64,000 bases of DNA from Apteryx mantelli (lineage: Eukaryota; Chordata; Aves; Apterygiformes; Apterygidae), in assembly GCF_036417845.1 (NCBI RefSeq), contig NC_089981.1, positions 84,981,268 through 85,045,267 on the forward strand, written 5' to 3'. The position numbers and the translations under genes are program-made. The notes beneath the pieces were generated by a model that did no database searches, was not told the DNA's origin, and was given only the letters and a program-made list of their open reading frames with translations. Below are positions 49,201 to 60,704 of the stretch, piece after piece. How positions within the stretch are numbered: the stretch's first letter is position 1; the number at the start of each line of letters is the position of its first letter.

Positions 49201-50695
49201 ACGAAAAAATAATGTTTACAATTTTCTCATACAAAATTTTCCCACCATTTCTCTCTTAAGAATCATAAGTGTGTATTCATACATTTTGTAGACAAAGCAA
49301 AACGATCATTAGAACATTTCCATTCAAAAAGGAAATAGATAAACAACTTAACCATTTATTTGACTGCATTGTATTTAGACAGCTTGTACATTTCATAACC
49401 CCACTGTTTTTGTTCTCATCAAAAAGGATCAAGGGACAGCAGAATATAACAACCCACTCCAAACAGCAGTCCAGTATTTTCAGATACACTTGATATTTTC
49501 ATAGATGCCCATCTGATACCTGAACTCCAACACAGTTTGTTATGTTTATACAAGACCTGAAAATTTTTTAACATAGCACTCGCTTTTAGCAACATCTTGT
49601 GCCCCGAGAAATAGTTTGTCGTGTACTATGCAATGCCAATTAGATTATGCCTACTTTTCTTGACTGTGATGAACCTGGATCATTTTCTTAAAGAAAAAAA
49701 AAAAAACAATATAATGCAAACATCCATTCTGACATGTCAGCCAATAGCAATATTTGGGCAAAGTTAAACATAAAAGTAATCAACTCCTTAGTTAGATTTG
49801 TCAATGCAAAAGAGGTGAAGGAGAGAGGGCTGTGTTTTAGCAACAGGCATGAGAAATAACCAACTAAACTTTTCTTTGCTAGATTTCATTTGAAAACCTA
49901 TTTTCATTTCTTAGCAAAATTTGTAACTTCCCAACCTGACACCCAATCCCAAGCAACACAGAGAATAAATCTGTTTTAATACAAACCAACACATACAGCT
50001 TCAGTATCTTCTGTAGTGAACTGTGTGTTACACAGCAGCAATATTAGAACCTTTCAGGCAATATGCTCTTTGAAAAGAAATGTGCACCTATTTTGCGCAG
50101 TATTTTCAAAATTTGCATGGCGAGAATTGCTTCTTACAACAAACAAACAGAATTGTATTTGAAATTTGCTCCACAGTGATATTTTTTGGCGTTGCCTTTG
50201 TGAAAAATGATTCGGGCTAGCTTCTAAGCCGGCTTTTGAATCTGAAGAAACCCACAGTTTAAATATTAACCAATAGAAAACTTGCCTGTCTGGCTTTTCA
50301 GTTTTCCAGCATCAGCAGACACACAAGACAGCCTGGTCTGGAGTTTGTGACACAAGTCCAACAGCTGTTAACAAGGGAGGAATCTTCCCTTATCTGCCTC
50401 ATTAGCTCAAGCAAGCCAGAGCAGCGACCACATCCTAAGCCACTAGAACACAGACGAGAGGAGACTGGTTCTGGTTTGGGTTAGTTTCTGTTGATTTCAC
50501 ATTCCCAACATTTAAGTCTTAATTCTGAATGACACCTTGGGAAAATCTGCTCAGAACAACTGAGAAATCAGGCTACTCTGAACATGTTTTAGGTATGTCG
50601 CAAGGCAGCAGTGGCAGCACAGAGGTTTTAGGTTTTATTCCAAACTCCAGTATGTTCTGTGAATAGCAGACTCCAGTTTATAATGCTTTGACTCA
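46216..50695. other. Intergenic region, right part
   Basis: No gene is recognised. It includes adjacent C8/T11 homopolymers (46441-46459) and the CR1-like fragment at 47555-47985. The sequence becomes steadily more AT-rich toward the NAA30 3' end. The ORFs here are shorter than 100 codons and look like chance. Confidence 0.6.
47555..47985. mobile_element. Degraded CR1-like LINE 3'-end fragment
   Basis: The stretch reads like the untranslated tail of an old CR1 family LINE. Landmarks include GTCCATCCAGTCTGGTGTAT and TCTCCAATATCGGTCATG, a middle part resembling the TCTCCC...GTTGAGGATTTTC section, and AACTTCCTCTGAAAGGCACT, CACACAGACCTTCTTGAAGA. The match is from memory and much diverged; family and borders are approximate. 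CR1 dominance is a sauropsid trait. Confidence 0.4.
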
Positions 50696-50699
50696 GGTA

Positions 50700-52524
50700 C
50701 CATTGCAAATACGTGCTTTATTTATTGAGGGGAACAAACCCCTCAAAAGCACAAACAGTGTCTGCAAGCAGAAAACATAGAAGGGCCAATGGCAATTAAA
50801 AATTTTTATTTTCAAATACAACTCGTAATTTGTACATGGTAAGAAATGCCCATCACCATGTGAATGATTGGTCTGTGCAAAATAAGGCTATCCTTTAAAT
50901 CCAGTTTTCCTGCACAGGGATTTTTTCCAAATGTTACTGGAGGTAGGGGTTTTGTTGTTTTTGTTTTTAAATGTACAGTAATTAGCAAAAAAAAAACAAA
51001 ATAAAACAAACCCATGACTCAAACCAAACCCTTAAAAAAAAAAAAAAACCCTAGTAAGGCAAATCTGAAGAGTACGCTCAACTACAGAAGAGCGGATTCA
51101 CTGAGTTCATCCTTTTCCATAGATTACATAGGTTCTTCCACAAGTCAACTAATACCTTTTTTTCAAAGTGAAAAAACAACAGATTCATAGAACTGGGCTA
51201 TATAATCACACTGAACAAGAAAACCTTGACAATGTAATTACTGAACAAATTGATGGGTATTGGTAAAAACCTATGTAAACCCAATTAAAAAAAAAAAAAG
51301 AGAGAGAGCAAGAGACAGAGAAAGGGAGAGAGACAGAATGAGAGAGAAGTCCCTTCCCTGCTGCTTTGATTTCGGAGGGAAAAAAATCCCCCAATAATTT
51401 AGCTCATGTAAGTTTAGAGAAAATGAGAGCAGCTAAAAAATGGATACAATACACCTTGAAATTTATTTCCAAGACCAAAACCCAAGGATTGAAGCATTTT
51501 AGAACACTGAAGCAAAGCAATCTGAAAAAGAATTGTTCCAACTATTTTAAAATAGCTGTTTTTCAGAGCTTCTAGCAATAATTTTGATTAAATAAAATCA
51601 TACCAATTTACATTAATTTTCTACATCTTCTTTTAAAAATCCCTCACTCTTTTGAAAAAAAGTGCATCCAAAACCAGCAGCGATTTACTGGTGACATCAG
51701 GTTCTCTTTTAGCAGCTACTCAAGGTTTTCAAAATAGCTTACACTTCTTGCTGTAAGAAAAGAAGGGCCTTCCAAACCCTTGTCTGGGAGAAGTATCCAA
51801 ATTATAAAAATCTGAAATAATTTATTATCAAATCCGGAATTTAAATAAAAGCAGAAATTTTCTTGCAAAGACAATCGAAGAAAGTAAAAGAATAAAAGCA
51901 TGCACTCCAAACTTAGAGGTGAAGACAAATATACTTATCTATACAGGCACTGGCAGACGCAATTTAATTGTTACTGTTACTCATTGTAACACACACCCCA
52001 CCCTACAATACATTTTTTTTCATTCACTAATCACTGAGGTACCAATATTTAAGAATGGAAAATTCAATATTGAAAAATAAAACCTAAAATTGAAGCCTTT
52101 TTTCCAGAAAACTATGGCAATTTTTGTATGAAATGTTAGTATACTTATAGAATTTTACAATCTACATTGGCTTTTTTCTGGAACCAAAAGTTGTGTTCCA
52201 AGTACAGGTTCTTTGATAAAATGTTCACTGTGTATGTAATACAGTCAGTAGACTTGCAAATGAATGAACATATCTTGGCTATCAACTGGCACATCTTGCT
52301 GGTACCAAAAGAACTCGAAGTTTGAAACAATCTGTTTTAATTCTGAACAAATGCGCCATGCCAAAGTGCAACAAATATGTGCGACACTCAATGAGACACT
52401 GACAGATAAGAGCTGCATGGAAATTACTAAGTCCACCTGCAAAGCAATTTTGTACAAATTGCATTGCATGCAAAGGACAACTCTGCGCTGTTGGGAAGTC
52501 AGTTGCTTGATGTGATGGTTTCTT
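50700..52524 (-). other. NAA30: NAA30 3' UTR (putative, long and AU-rich)
   Basis: Minus-strand sequence after the stop stays AT-rich for about 1.8 kb. Poly(A) signals in the minus sense (read as TTTATT on the plus strand) lie at 51821-51826, 50805-50810 and, overlapping as a pair, 50717-50726. GT-rich sequence lies downstream of the 50805 signal, so a main cleavage near 50785 or 50700 is plausible. A purine-rich GA tract (plus strand 51282-51350) lies inside it. The exact end needs transcript evidence. Confidence 0.5.
51282..51350. repeat. Poly-A followed by GA-rich low-complexity tract
   Basis: A run of A leads into (GA)n-like purine sequence on the plus strand. In the NAA30 transcript this would be a CU-rich tract followed by U-run, a potential PTB-type binding stretch (inference). 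Confidence 0.85.
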
Positions 52525-52662
52525 TTAACGCAGCCATAGTTTAAGACGCAGTGCATCAACTCCATTTAAATAGTATCTGAACAGCCTCTTGTCTCGCACA
52601 AAACCAAGGTTTTCATAAAGTTTCAAAGCAGACTTATTTGTGATTTCTGTTTCCAAAACAAC
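52525..52662 (-). CDS. NAA30: NAA30 terminal coding exon
   Basis: This exon has 45 codons plus TAA, phase 0. Acceptor tttcttaaag precedes GTT. It encodes [20 protein letters not shown], then [20 protein letters not shown] and KLWLR. The segment N-K-S-A-x-x-L-Y-E-N-L-G-F is the classical final GNAT motif that closes the acetyl-CoA site, with the conserved Tyr of the family. The C-terminus is identical in character to vertebrate NAA30 proteins I know. Confidence 0.97.
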   Translation of the reverse strand, partial: VVLETEITNKSALKLYENLGFVRDKRLFRYYLNGVDALRLKLWLR

Positions 52663-55600
52663 CTTTAAGAAAGAAAAAAAAAAGACAGAACATATCATAT
52701 TAGCAGTTGTGTATTTTTTAGATTACATGACTACTGAACAAACTGTAAAGTTTTTATTTAAAGGTACACTTACTCGCCATGAATGGAATTAATTTTTCCA
52801 TGTCCTGGCTTGTTCAAGACACCCCCCTTGACATCCACATTTAAAAATACAATTTAGCAGTTATTCAACAATAGTACTTGTAAGCAAGTTTCACCCGTAT
52901 CGAGATTTTAGCTATTTGCTGTAAATGCTTTTTCAACTAATTACCTAATAGCTAAAATTAAAAAAAAAGAGCAACCAAACAACTCAGCATCCAAGTCATA
53001 AAGCACATCACCAATTTTGAGTGCGCAACTGAACTTCCTTGCGCCACAAGAAATTAGCAGAAAATTGGTTTTGCTTCGTCACTGACTAACTTTTTCCTTC
53101 ATAATTTGACAGATTTAGACCTAGACACAAACTTCGGCATTCTGTGACTAGCTGTCGCAAGAAATGTTCGTAGCATTTGTGCTCCACAGAAGTAACCCAA
53201 ACTCAGATCAGAGCGCATGTTATGTAGATCCCAGACTCAAAGTCCCGCACTGGGCTCCTTGGGTGGCACACACCAGGCTTTCACAGACAAGGGATATGCC
53301 TCATCTGTGAGAGATTAGGAACAGCAAAGGAGCTGCAAAACACACCTGCCCAAGAAATAGTTTATTATGGTGAGGAAGAAAAGGGCATATAATTAAAGTA
53401 ATGCGCTGGTTTAAGAAGATTAAAAAGTGTTGGCATTTATCGCTCTCAGCTAGTCTTGCACAAGCTAGGAAGAAAGAGCAGCTAGCAGCTTTTTCCCATT
53501 TTCTCCCTGTGTTGATAAGACCCCAACGGCAGGAAGACCCGTCATGAACAGCTCAGACTAAACCCAAGTGTCATCCAAGTTAAGCAAGGGGTCAAAAGTG
53601 CCCCAGAAGTCTGAAGTATAGGCAAGAAAATTACACTGGCATTAACAAGGAATATAAAACTGCCGAAATACACCTCTGAGCAGCTTTTTCTCTTTTCTCC
53701 AAATGCACTGAAGTCCAGCATATGTGGTGAGCCATCTACCCATTCCAAGGGATAGAAACTGTTTTGTCTAGTACTGTCCAACTCATATTTAAGGATTTTG
53801 CTATTAAAGACAGATCATGGTTACTCAAGAACACAGGATGAACTAATAAGCTGACAAGACTACATATAATTCCATGACCATGGACATTTACATATTAAAC
53901 AAGAGCTGATGAACAGCGTAGAAAGACCATATAACAAAACCACAACCTATGTAATTTCTACAGCCATCAATGGCTATTTCTAAACTATTATTTGATATGC
54001 ACTGTGTATAGTTAGAACCATCTACATCAAAATCCCTAAATCAAAAAAACACCCCCAAACCCCCAAAAAACCCATCTACCTCACCCTCAAAACCCAGGAC
54101 TCCTTTCTCTTCCAACAAAAAGCAGCAAAACTGGAAAAAAATCAGGAATAAAAATATTAGCTTCTATTAGCCAATCTACCTTACGGGGTCTGTGGCCCCC
54201 ACAGCCTCCAGGCATGTATTTCCATTCCCCCTCGCCTGTTTTGCCAGCTCACTAGGCTTGTTGCTGAGCCACTTCAAAAAGCAACCTGGGTAGAAAGCTA
54301 CCGATTTTTCTTTCCATCGGGTTTATTTTCTGCAGTCTGAGGAGTGGCTAAGCCAGCATAAGAGAGGGAAGCAGCCAGCAGTTAGACTGGTTACCTTCAG
54401 TAAGATTTAACTATCCATTCAATGTATATATTTGAACCATTACTCAAGTTTCAAGCCACTCTGACCACATTCCAGTGGAGAACTCCGCCTGAGCTTCTCA
54501 ACATACAAATGTAAAAAGGGCTAACAACTCAACAGACAACACACACTAGGGAAAAATAAAACTTGAAGTAATTTATTTTTCTAAAAGGCACTAGAAGTCA
54601 CACATTAAAATATTAATAGCCAGAGTTCTTAAATTACAGCAGGTCAGTCTGCTGTACCTACTCTTGAGACAACCTAATTCAATTCTTAGTCTTATGGGAA
54701 GAATAAGAGATTGAATTTCTTTTCTTAAACATATGCTGGCACCTTACTGGAATACTATTATCAGGTCCTGTGACTTGATCAATTACTCTTAACATTTTAA
54801 AATCAACTGAAAGGAGTAAATATCAATTTATAACCAATTATGGAAGTGCAATAGTTTTCCTGAACTGTTTGTTATCTTCTATATAATTATGCAAGCTGTA
54901 CAACTTTTTAATTTGAATTAAAACAAAGCATTATGCCAATCAGGAAATCTGACACATGGACGAACTACAGTGCAGGAGACTTACTTGAACTCTGGCTACA
55001 AACAGCATTCACTCTCATAAATGTTTAGTAACCTGGTAGAGTGATATAACACGTCTGCATCCAACTGCAAGCACACCTTGCAATGCTAAGAGGTGTCCAA
55101 CACTGCAGATCACTGAATTTAAGGGAGTGGTTAAATGTTGAAATTCAGGTTTGTTGGAATCCCAGTACTTGAGTAAATGCTCATCTTGAAAGCTAATGAA
55201 ATAGATGCGCTCTGGTATTTCTCAGAGAGAAAGACTTAGCACAATGATAAATAATTCCCTGACCTAAACATACTGCGCATCTGATCTCATAAAGGGTTAA
55301 AAACAGTGCCATACTAGAAGGAACTGAATGATCCTATAGGAATTAATTCTAGGAATGACAGAAGCTGTTTTTTTTGGTGGCTGAGAAAAGCAAAAGTAGT
55401 CTTAGCTATGCTTTTTTTTTTTTTTTAATGATACTCATCACCAGAAGAAGAAAAACCTCAGACCCTACTATTCCAGCTGTTTTTTTATGAATAGGAAAAT
55501 GGAAGCACACAGAAAAAGATTAAGTGATTAGGATATGGCCAATTCCTGGTGGACACAAAATCAGAACTCTGCTTAAACTGTGATCTAACATCAAGGTATC

Positions 55601-58600
55601 TCAGGACTGTCAATAACTACACAGTCTACGAAAAAGTAAGTCTGTCAATTTTGATCTTCTATTATCAATCAACTGTATTTGTGAAAAATAGGCTAGTTAA
55701 CTAGAGTTAAACAGTGAGGACGGCAATTCAACCTGCTTGAATAGAGAGACTTGTAATTGAAACATATTTCTATATTTAATAAGGGAACCCAGTCTTGTTT
55801 TATCTAGGCTTCAATAGCTTGATGCTGTGAAGGATTCTCCTCTTCCTGTGTGAGGTTTTCAGTCAAGCCCCAAACCTGCAATCATTTATTTCTGGCCTAT
55901 GGTCTCTTATGGTAAATTTTGTTGTATAAATATGCCTGTTAAATCCTCTAATAACAAAATTACATCCTCCCCTGCAGACCAGCAAAGATCTGATTGGATT
56001 TAACAGCACTGTCTGCAAAAGTTGTAACCTTCCGAAAGCTGTATTTCCTCTTACATCCACAATTTCATAAGCCTAACATTTATCTCGAGTATCTTTAATT
56101 TTAATTGATTTTTTAGAAGCAAGGAATCTTTTTCTATAGTAAGAGCAAAATGCAATGTTTCCTGTTATGTTCTCATACGTACCTAGGATTTATTCATAAA
56201 TTGGAAAGGGGAAAAAAAAAAATAAGAGGACAAGCTTTCTTGCTTCTTCAAACTTTGAACAAACTCAAGTTTAAAAACCAAGTCATGGAATAGAGCCAAA
56301 TTAAATAAACAAATAAAGAAAACGTTCTTTCAGCACTCACAGAACAGGTTGTTATTCTTACAAATACGTTTGGCAGATCAACAGAATCAAGTTACAGGTG
56401 CTTGTCCAGTATCTTTAATTAGTTTAACAGTTTGAAGTTTTAAAGATAGCACCTGAAATAGTGCTTAATATATTATCTGTAGATTAAGAAAAAATTAAGA
56501 TGTCAATTGTTTGATAATTTTAAATAGGATTGTATAAAATTAATGCATGTAATTTAAAAAATGTGGTACTGAATTAAAATGACACACCTACTAGCCTTGT
56601 CAAAAAAAAAGACCAACTTCATTTTTAACATGTCATAGCTATAATCCCTCATGAACACTTTAAAGTTTCAGTAGAAATTCCCATAAGCAGCTGCGATTCC
56701 TTTTCACATTCTGCATTTTGCTTTAAACACTCTTATCATTTGCACTTAAAGTCTTCTTCTGATCAGTTAGCAGTTACATGGCATTGCAGTGATGTGATGG
56801 GTGGTGCTGAAGAATGGCATAGCAGACTACTTGCACAGTCACGTTACAGATGGGAACCTACATGAACAATCCTACGTGATTTCATTGATCCTACATGAAC
56901 AACAAACAATCCTGCTTTTCTGAGTTTGATTAAGGGATGTCTTAACAAGTACAATTTTTCAAAATTGCTTCTCTAAAAAGACCAAGCAAAGTACAAGAGA
57001 GTCAGGTATCCAACTTACTGAATTTCGCACTTACTTTGCTTCCACACTTGAAAAAAATCTCTTCAAAACTTTGGAAATGAGAGAAAAGTATTCACCCTCA
57101 CCTGTTTGTTTAAATACTACATCAGGACACTGCAGTAGATAGTTCACATTTACTGTGCAGTCAGGAAAACTATTCTAAATCACTGTGACCTAATGAAAGC
57201 ATAGCCCAATATAACCCTGAAAGCCATCGGTTCACTATCCCAAATGTTAGACTTCATTAACATCCAAAGCCTGAGAAAACTCACCAAGGTCAAAATCGAA
57301 GATCCCTCAAGTTTTGTAACATCATATCCAGAAACTCCAGCTTAAAGCATGCCGTTGAGTACTTTCTTTAGGCTTGAAGATTATTTCCAGTTCAACCACC
57401 CACCCCAAATGTCAGATTGCCCCCTCCTCTCTCTTCTAATATAGCCCACGACCACCTCCAGGCCCGTCGCCTCCCCTCCACACTGATTCCATTCCAGCTA
57501 ATTCACCTCTTCCCTTACACTCCCCCTCCCAAATTCCTCAAGCCAGGAAGCAACCCCTGGCTGGCAGAATTTTGCCTCTCAGCTTTGAAGCATGGCACAT
57601 AACATAAGCCACCTCACAAGCAGGTGGCTGACTGCAGCAATTCACACTGTAAATCACTTGCTCCATAGGCCTGGCTTAGTGTGTTCCCATCAAATGAGCT
57701 TAGGGGAAGAAAAAGAACAAAACAAAACCACCCCTCCACATCCCCCCCACCCTGACAAGACCTTCTTTAATCACTAAATGTTGCATCAAACTTTGAAATG
57801 CCAGCACATCACTAATGATTTTCAAGATTTTCATCTATGGTGTTGCACAAAACCTTTACTTTTCAGAACTCAGTTTTCATTCCCCAAAAGTCTAGTCTAT
57901 GGTACTTTGAAAAATGTTACACTGAAATAAACACTTATCAGATTATGTGTCACAAATTATTCAGAATTGAATACATTTATTGCATCTTCCCATGATAAGA
58001 TTGAAGGAAAGAGTTTCCAAGCAGCCTTCAAAAGTGTTTTAACTACACCCACAGGTACCTATTCATGTTTTTAAATCATATTCTGAGCAAGTTTCAGAAA
58101 ATAGAATATTTTTCAATCACAGCCCATTTTATTTCAAGTACCAGCATCTTGTTTCAGCCTGCTACTGATTTTATTAGAGGATGTAGAACAAAAATAACTT
58201 AAGAGCATCAGAGATAATTTAACTATCTACAAAGCTCACAGAGACAAGCTACTGCGATGCACTGCTTTGTATTTGGTCAGCTGGGCATCAATCACACCAC
58301 CAGAAACTGCTCCCCCAACAACTTTTGTAAAAACTGGTGAGGGGAAGTTTGTCAGCTCTGTCAGGGAGAGCCTTAAGTAATGGGTGGCTAGGTGGATTTT
58401 TCAAACACTGATCATGACCGAAAATTTTTCTGCAGTCCACTAGGAGGTTCAAGCAGCCAACATTGCTATTGTTGTACCACATACAACTGGAAGAAGCCTA
58501 AACTTTGTGCCAAAGAATAAAAGAAAACCTGAAGACATTAGCTGTTTGGCTGCAGATAATCTATATTTATGTTGTTCTTTTTTCTGTTTATCAAATAGGT

Positions 58601-59194
58601 GTGGGCATGCCTCTGATGACCAGTGTAGAACATCAGAAATATACTCTGCTTGGGCTCCAAGCTCTCTGGACATATGAGGCCCCATTGCAAAATTTTAACA
58701 GTGCCAGCACAAACTAAGCTCAGGCAAAAGCCCCCAAGAAGCAGGGCATACTTAGCTCAGAATCATCATCCCACAAGCACAGTTACGCAGTTTCCAAACT
58801 GGAACATGCCTGCACCCATCCAGCGCACACTTCAAGCAGCTTGGATTGTGGTGCATTTGATTAAATAGGGATAGCACTAGTCTTTGCAAAACGCCCTACA
58901 AATGTAGTATAAGGCATTTATACAGCACCACAAACGAAAACCTATGACTAAGACTTAACGAGGTCTTAGTGAACAGTAGCCTGCCGTCCCTATCGCATTT
59001 ATTTCATTTTTACAAAGACATAAAACGATAAGAGCAGCTCTTGGGCTAATGTTAAAGCAGTGGAAAAAAAACCAGGGGAGATCATTATGTGTTTACCAGT
59101 TAGATGGTTCAATTTAGAAATGAAGTTATATGAGAAGCAGTACACATATACACTTATAACAACGAGGTATTACAACTCTGGTGGCTGGGGCAGA

Positions 59195-59350
59195 AAAACC
59201 CAGTTCTGCTACTGACTTCCCTGATGACAGTGGGCAATTCACTTCTCTGCATCTCAGTTCTCTCATTGTAATGTTACGATAATAATACTTTGCACTATCA
59301 CAACAGTGATACCATTCCTCAGTTTAATAATCTTGGATGCTTAACAATGG
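59195..59350 (+). mobile_element. MIR-like SINE fragment
   Basis: The core follows the MIR consensus on the plus strand: GTTCTGCTACTGACTTCCCT, GACAGTGGGCAATTCACTTC, TCTGCATCTCAGTTCTCTCA, TTGTAATGTTACGATAATAA and TACTTTGCA. The matching order of GGGCAA-TCACTT, CTCAGTT-CTCAT and ATAATAATAC words is strong evidence. The borders are approximate. Confidence 0.7.
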
Positions 59351-60004
59351 CAAATGAATTCAAGAACATAACAGAAAGCAATGAGGAAGAAACCCTTTTC
59401 TCCATTAGTTCAAGGTAGCAAGTAGTAAAACGGATTAGGGTAAAGTGTATTATTTATGATGGTACAAGCATAAAGACAGCACAAGACAAAACAAAGAACT
59501 TAGAGAACAAGTACAGAAATATCAAATTGCACTACATTGCCCGAGTACAACATAAGTTATAGAAAAAAAGACACCAGTAAATGGAGGTATGAAGGGATCT
59601 AACGAGAAGAATGAATATCTCAAACTACTTCCTGAAGTTTGCAGGGATTCTGCAAAAGGGATAACTCAACCAGTGGAAAAATAAACAAAGTAGAGTATAT
59701 GCCAGAAGTCTTGTGACAAAAATTGTAGTTTTGCACAAAAAACTTCACCACACCATAGTATGATAATTGAGGGAGCAATTGAAACAGGAAAACAAAGAGA
59801 TCAAAGGATAACTAAGTATAACACATTGAAATGACACTATTCATTTATCAGGAAGAAGTTAACAATTCCATTGTACCAAGCAGATGAAAGAGTTAAAGGA
59901 ATAGATAACTGGATTAAGGAGAATGGATGTAGGGAGAGTTTCTCACAAGTTAAATGTGGCACATTAAGACAGTTGGTTGCTTCATATGTATTTGCCCCCT
60001 GCGG

Positions 60005-60034
60005 CCCCCCCCCCAAAAAAAAAAAAAAAAAAAA
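60005..60034. repeat. C10-A20 homopolymer pair
   Basis: Ten C followed directly by twenty A on the plus strand, within the NAA30 intron. It is prone to length error in sequencing and in replication. Confidence 0.95.
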
Positions 60035-60185
60035 GTAGGGAATGTAATGTAGTAAAAGGAAAGACTAATAATATATAAGCCAGAGAAAGTTTGCCAGTGA
60101 TTCGGTCATTTTTCTTAAAAGTTTTCATTGACATTCTAAATCATTACACAGTTCTGTTAGCGCTATCTAACATGCTTATGCAGTG

Positions 60186-60240
60186 TCTGATGACTTGCTC
60201 TGATGATGTAATCTGATGACCTGCTGTGATAATATCATAA
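60186..60240. repeat. Imperfect tandem repeat with TCTGATGA words
   Basis: The segment at 60186-60211 starting TCTGATGACTTGCTCTGATG is followed by a related copy at 60212-60240 starting TCTGATGACCTGCTGTGATA. It is about two diverged copies of a 26-29-bp unit, itself built from TGATGA words. Confidence 0.7.
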
Positions 60241-60648
60241 TCTGCAGTATTACAGCACTATTCCAGTATCATCTCGTATTCTGAAAGTATGGAAGTATTA
60301 CATACAACATGCAAGTTACATTGGTTCAATAGCATATTTAAAGTGGAGTCTTTGGAGGAAAACGTGCCTACTACTGAAGGCTGCTGCAGCTTCGCAAAGC
60401 AAAACAAAACCTGAAGCACTGAACTTGAACACTTACAACAAATTTAAAAAAATCCTTCTGTTTGTGCCATTTTTTTTTTTTGAGGTTATCTTTTCTTTAT
60501 AATAGATGAAAGAGCTGCTTACCAATGTGATTCCCACCAGAAAACCCTGTAGGACTCAAAGAAAAACCTGTAAAACGAATCTATGTATAGGAGAACACAA
60601 ACCATTCACATTATATCCCGAAGAAGTTTTTGATTATAAAAATCTTAC

Positions 60649-60704
60649 CTCATCACAATCTCCTTCAACCATAGCATAAATAGCTTTCTTAACCAAGTTT
60701 GTAC
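60649..60704 (-). CDS. NAA30: NAA30 penultimate coding exon
   Basis: A short exon: two bases completing a split Gly, then 18 codons TNLVKKAIYAMVEGDCDE. Acceptor aaatttcag precedes GTACAA, and donor GATGAG precedes gtaaga on the minus strand. It carries the helix after the acetyl-CoA motif, which stacks on the cofactor in GNAT enzymes. At 56 nt, skipping it would shift the frame. It is too short to stand out as an ORF. Confidence 0.96.

Larger units (their letters stand above)
52663..60648 (-). other. NAA30: NAA30 intron (penultimate to last exon)
   Basis: An 8-kb AT-rich intron with donor gtaaga and acceptor tttcttaaag on the minus strand. It holds T- and A-runs, a C10/A20 homopolymer pair (60005-60034), an MIR-like SINE (about 59195-59350) and an imperfect TCTGATGA repeat (60186-60240). 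No exon-like ORF of note is seen. Confidence 0.75.
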
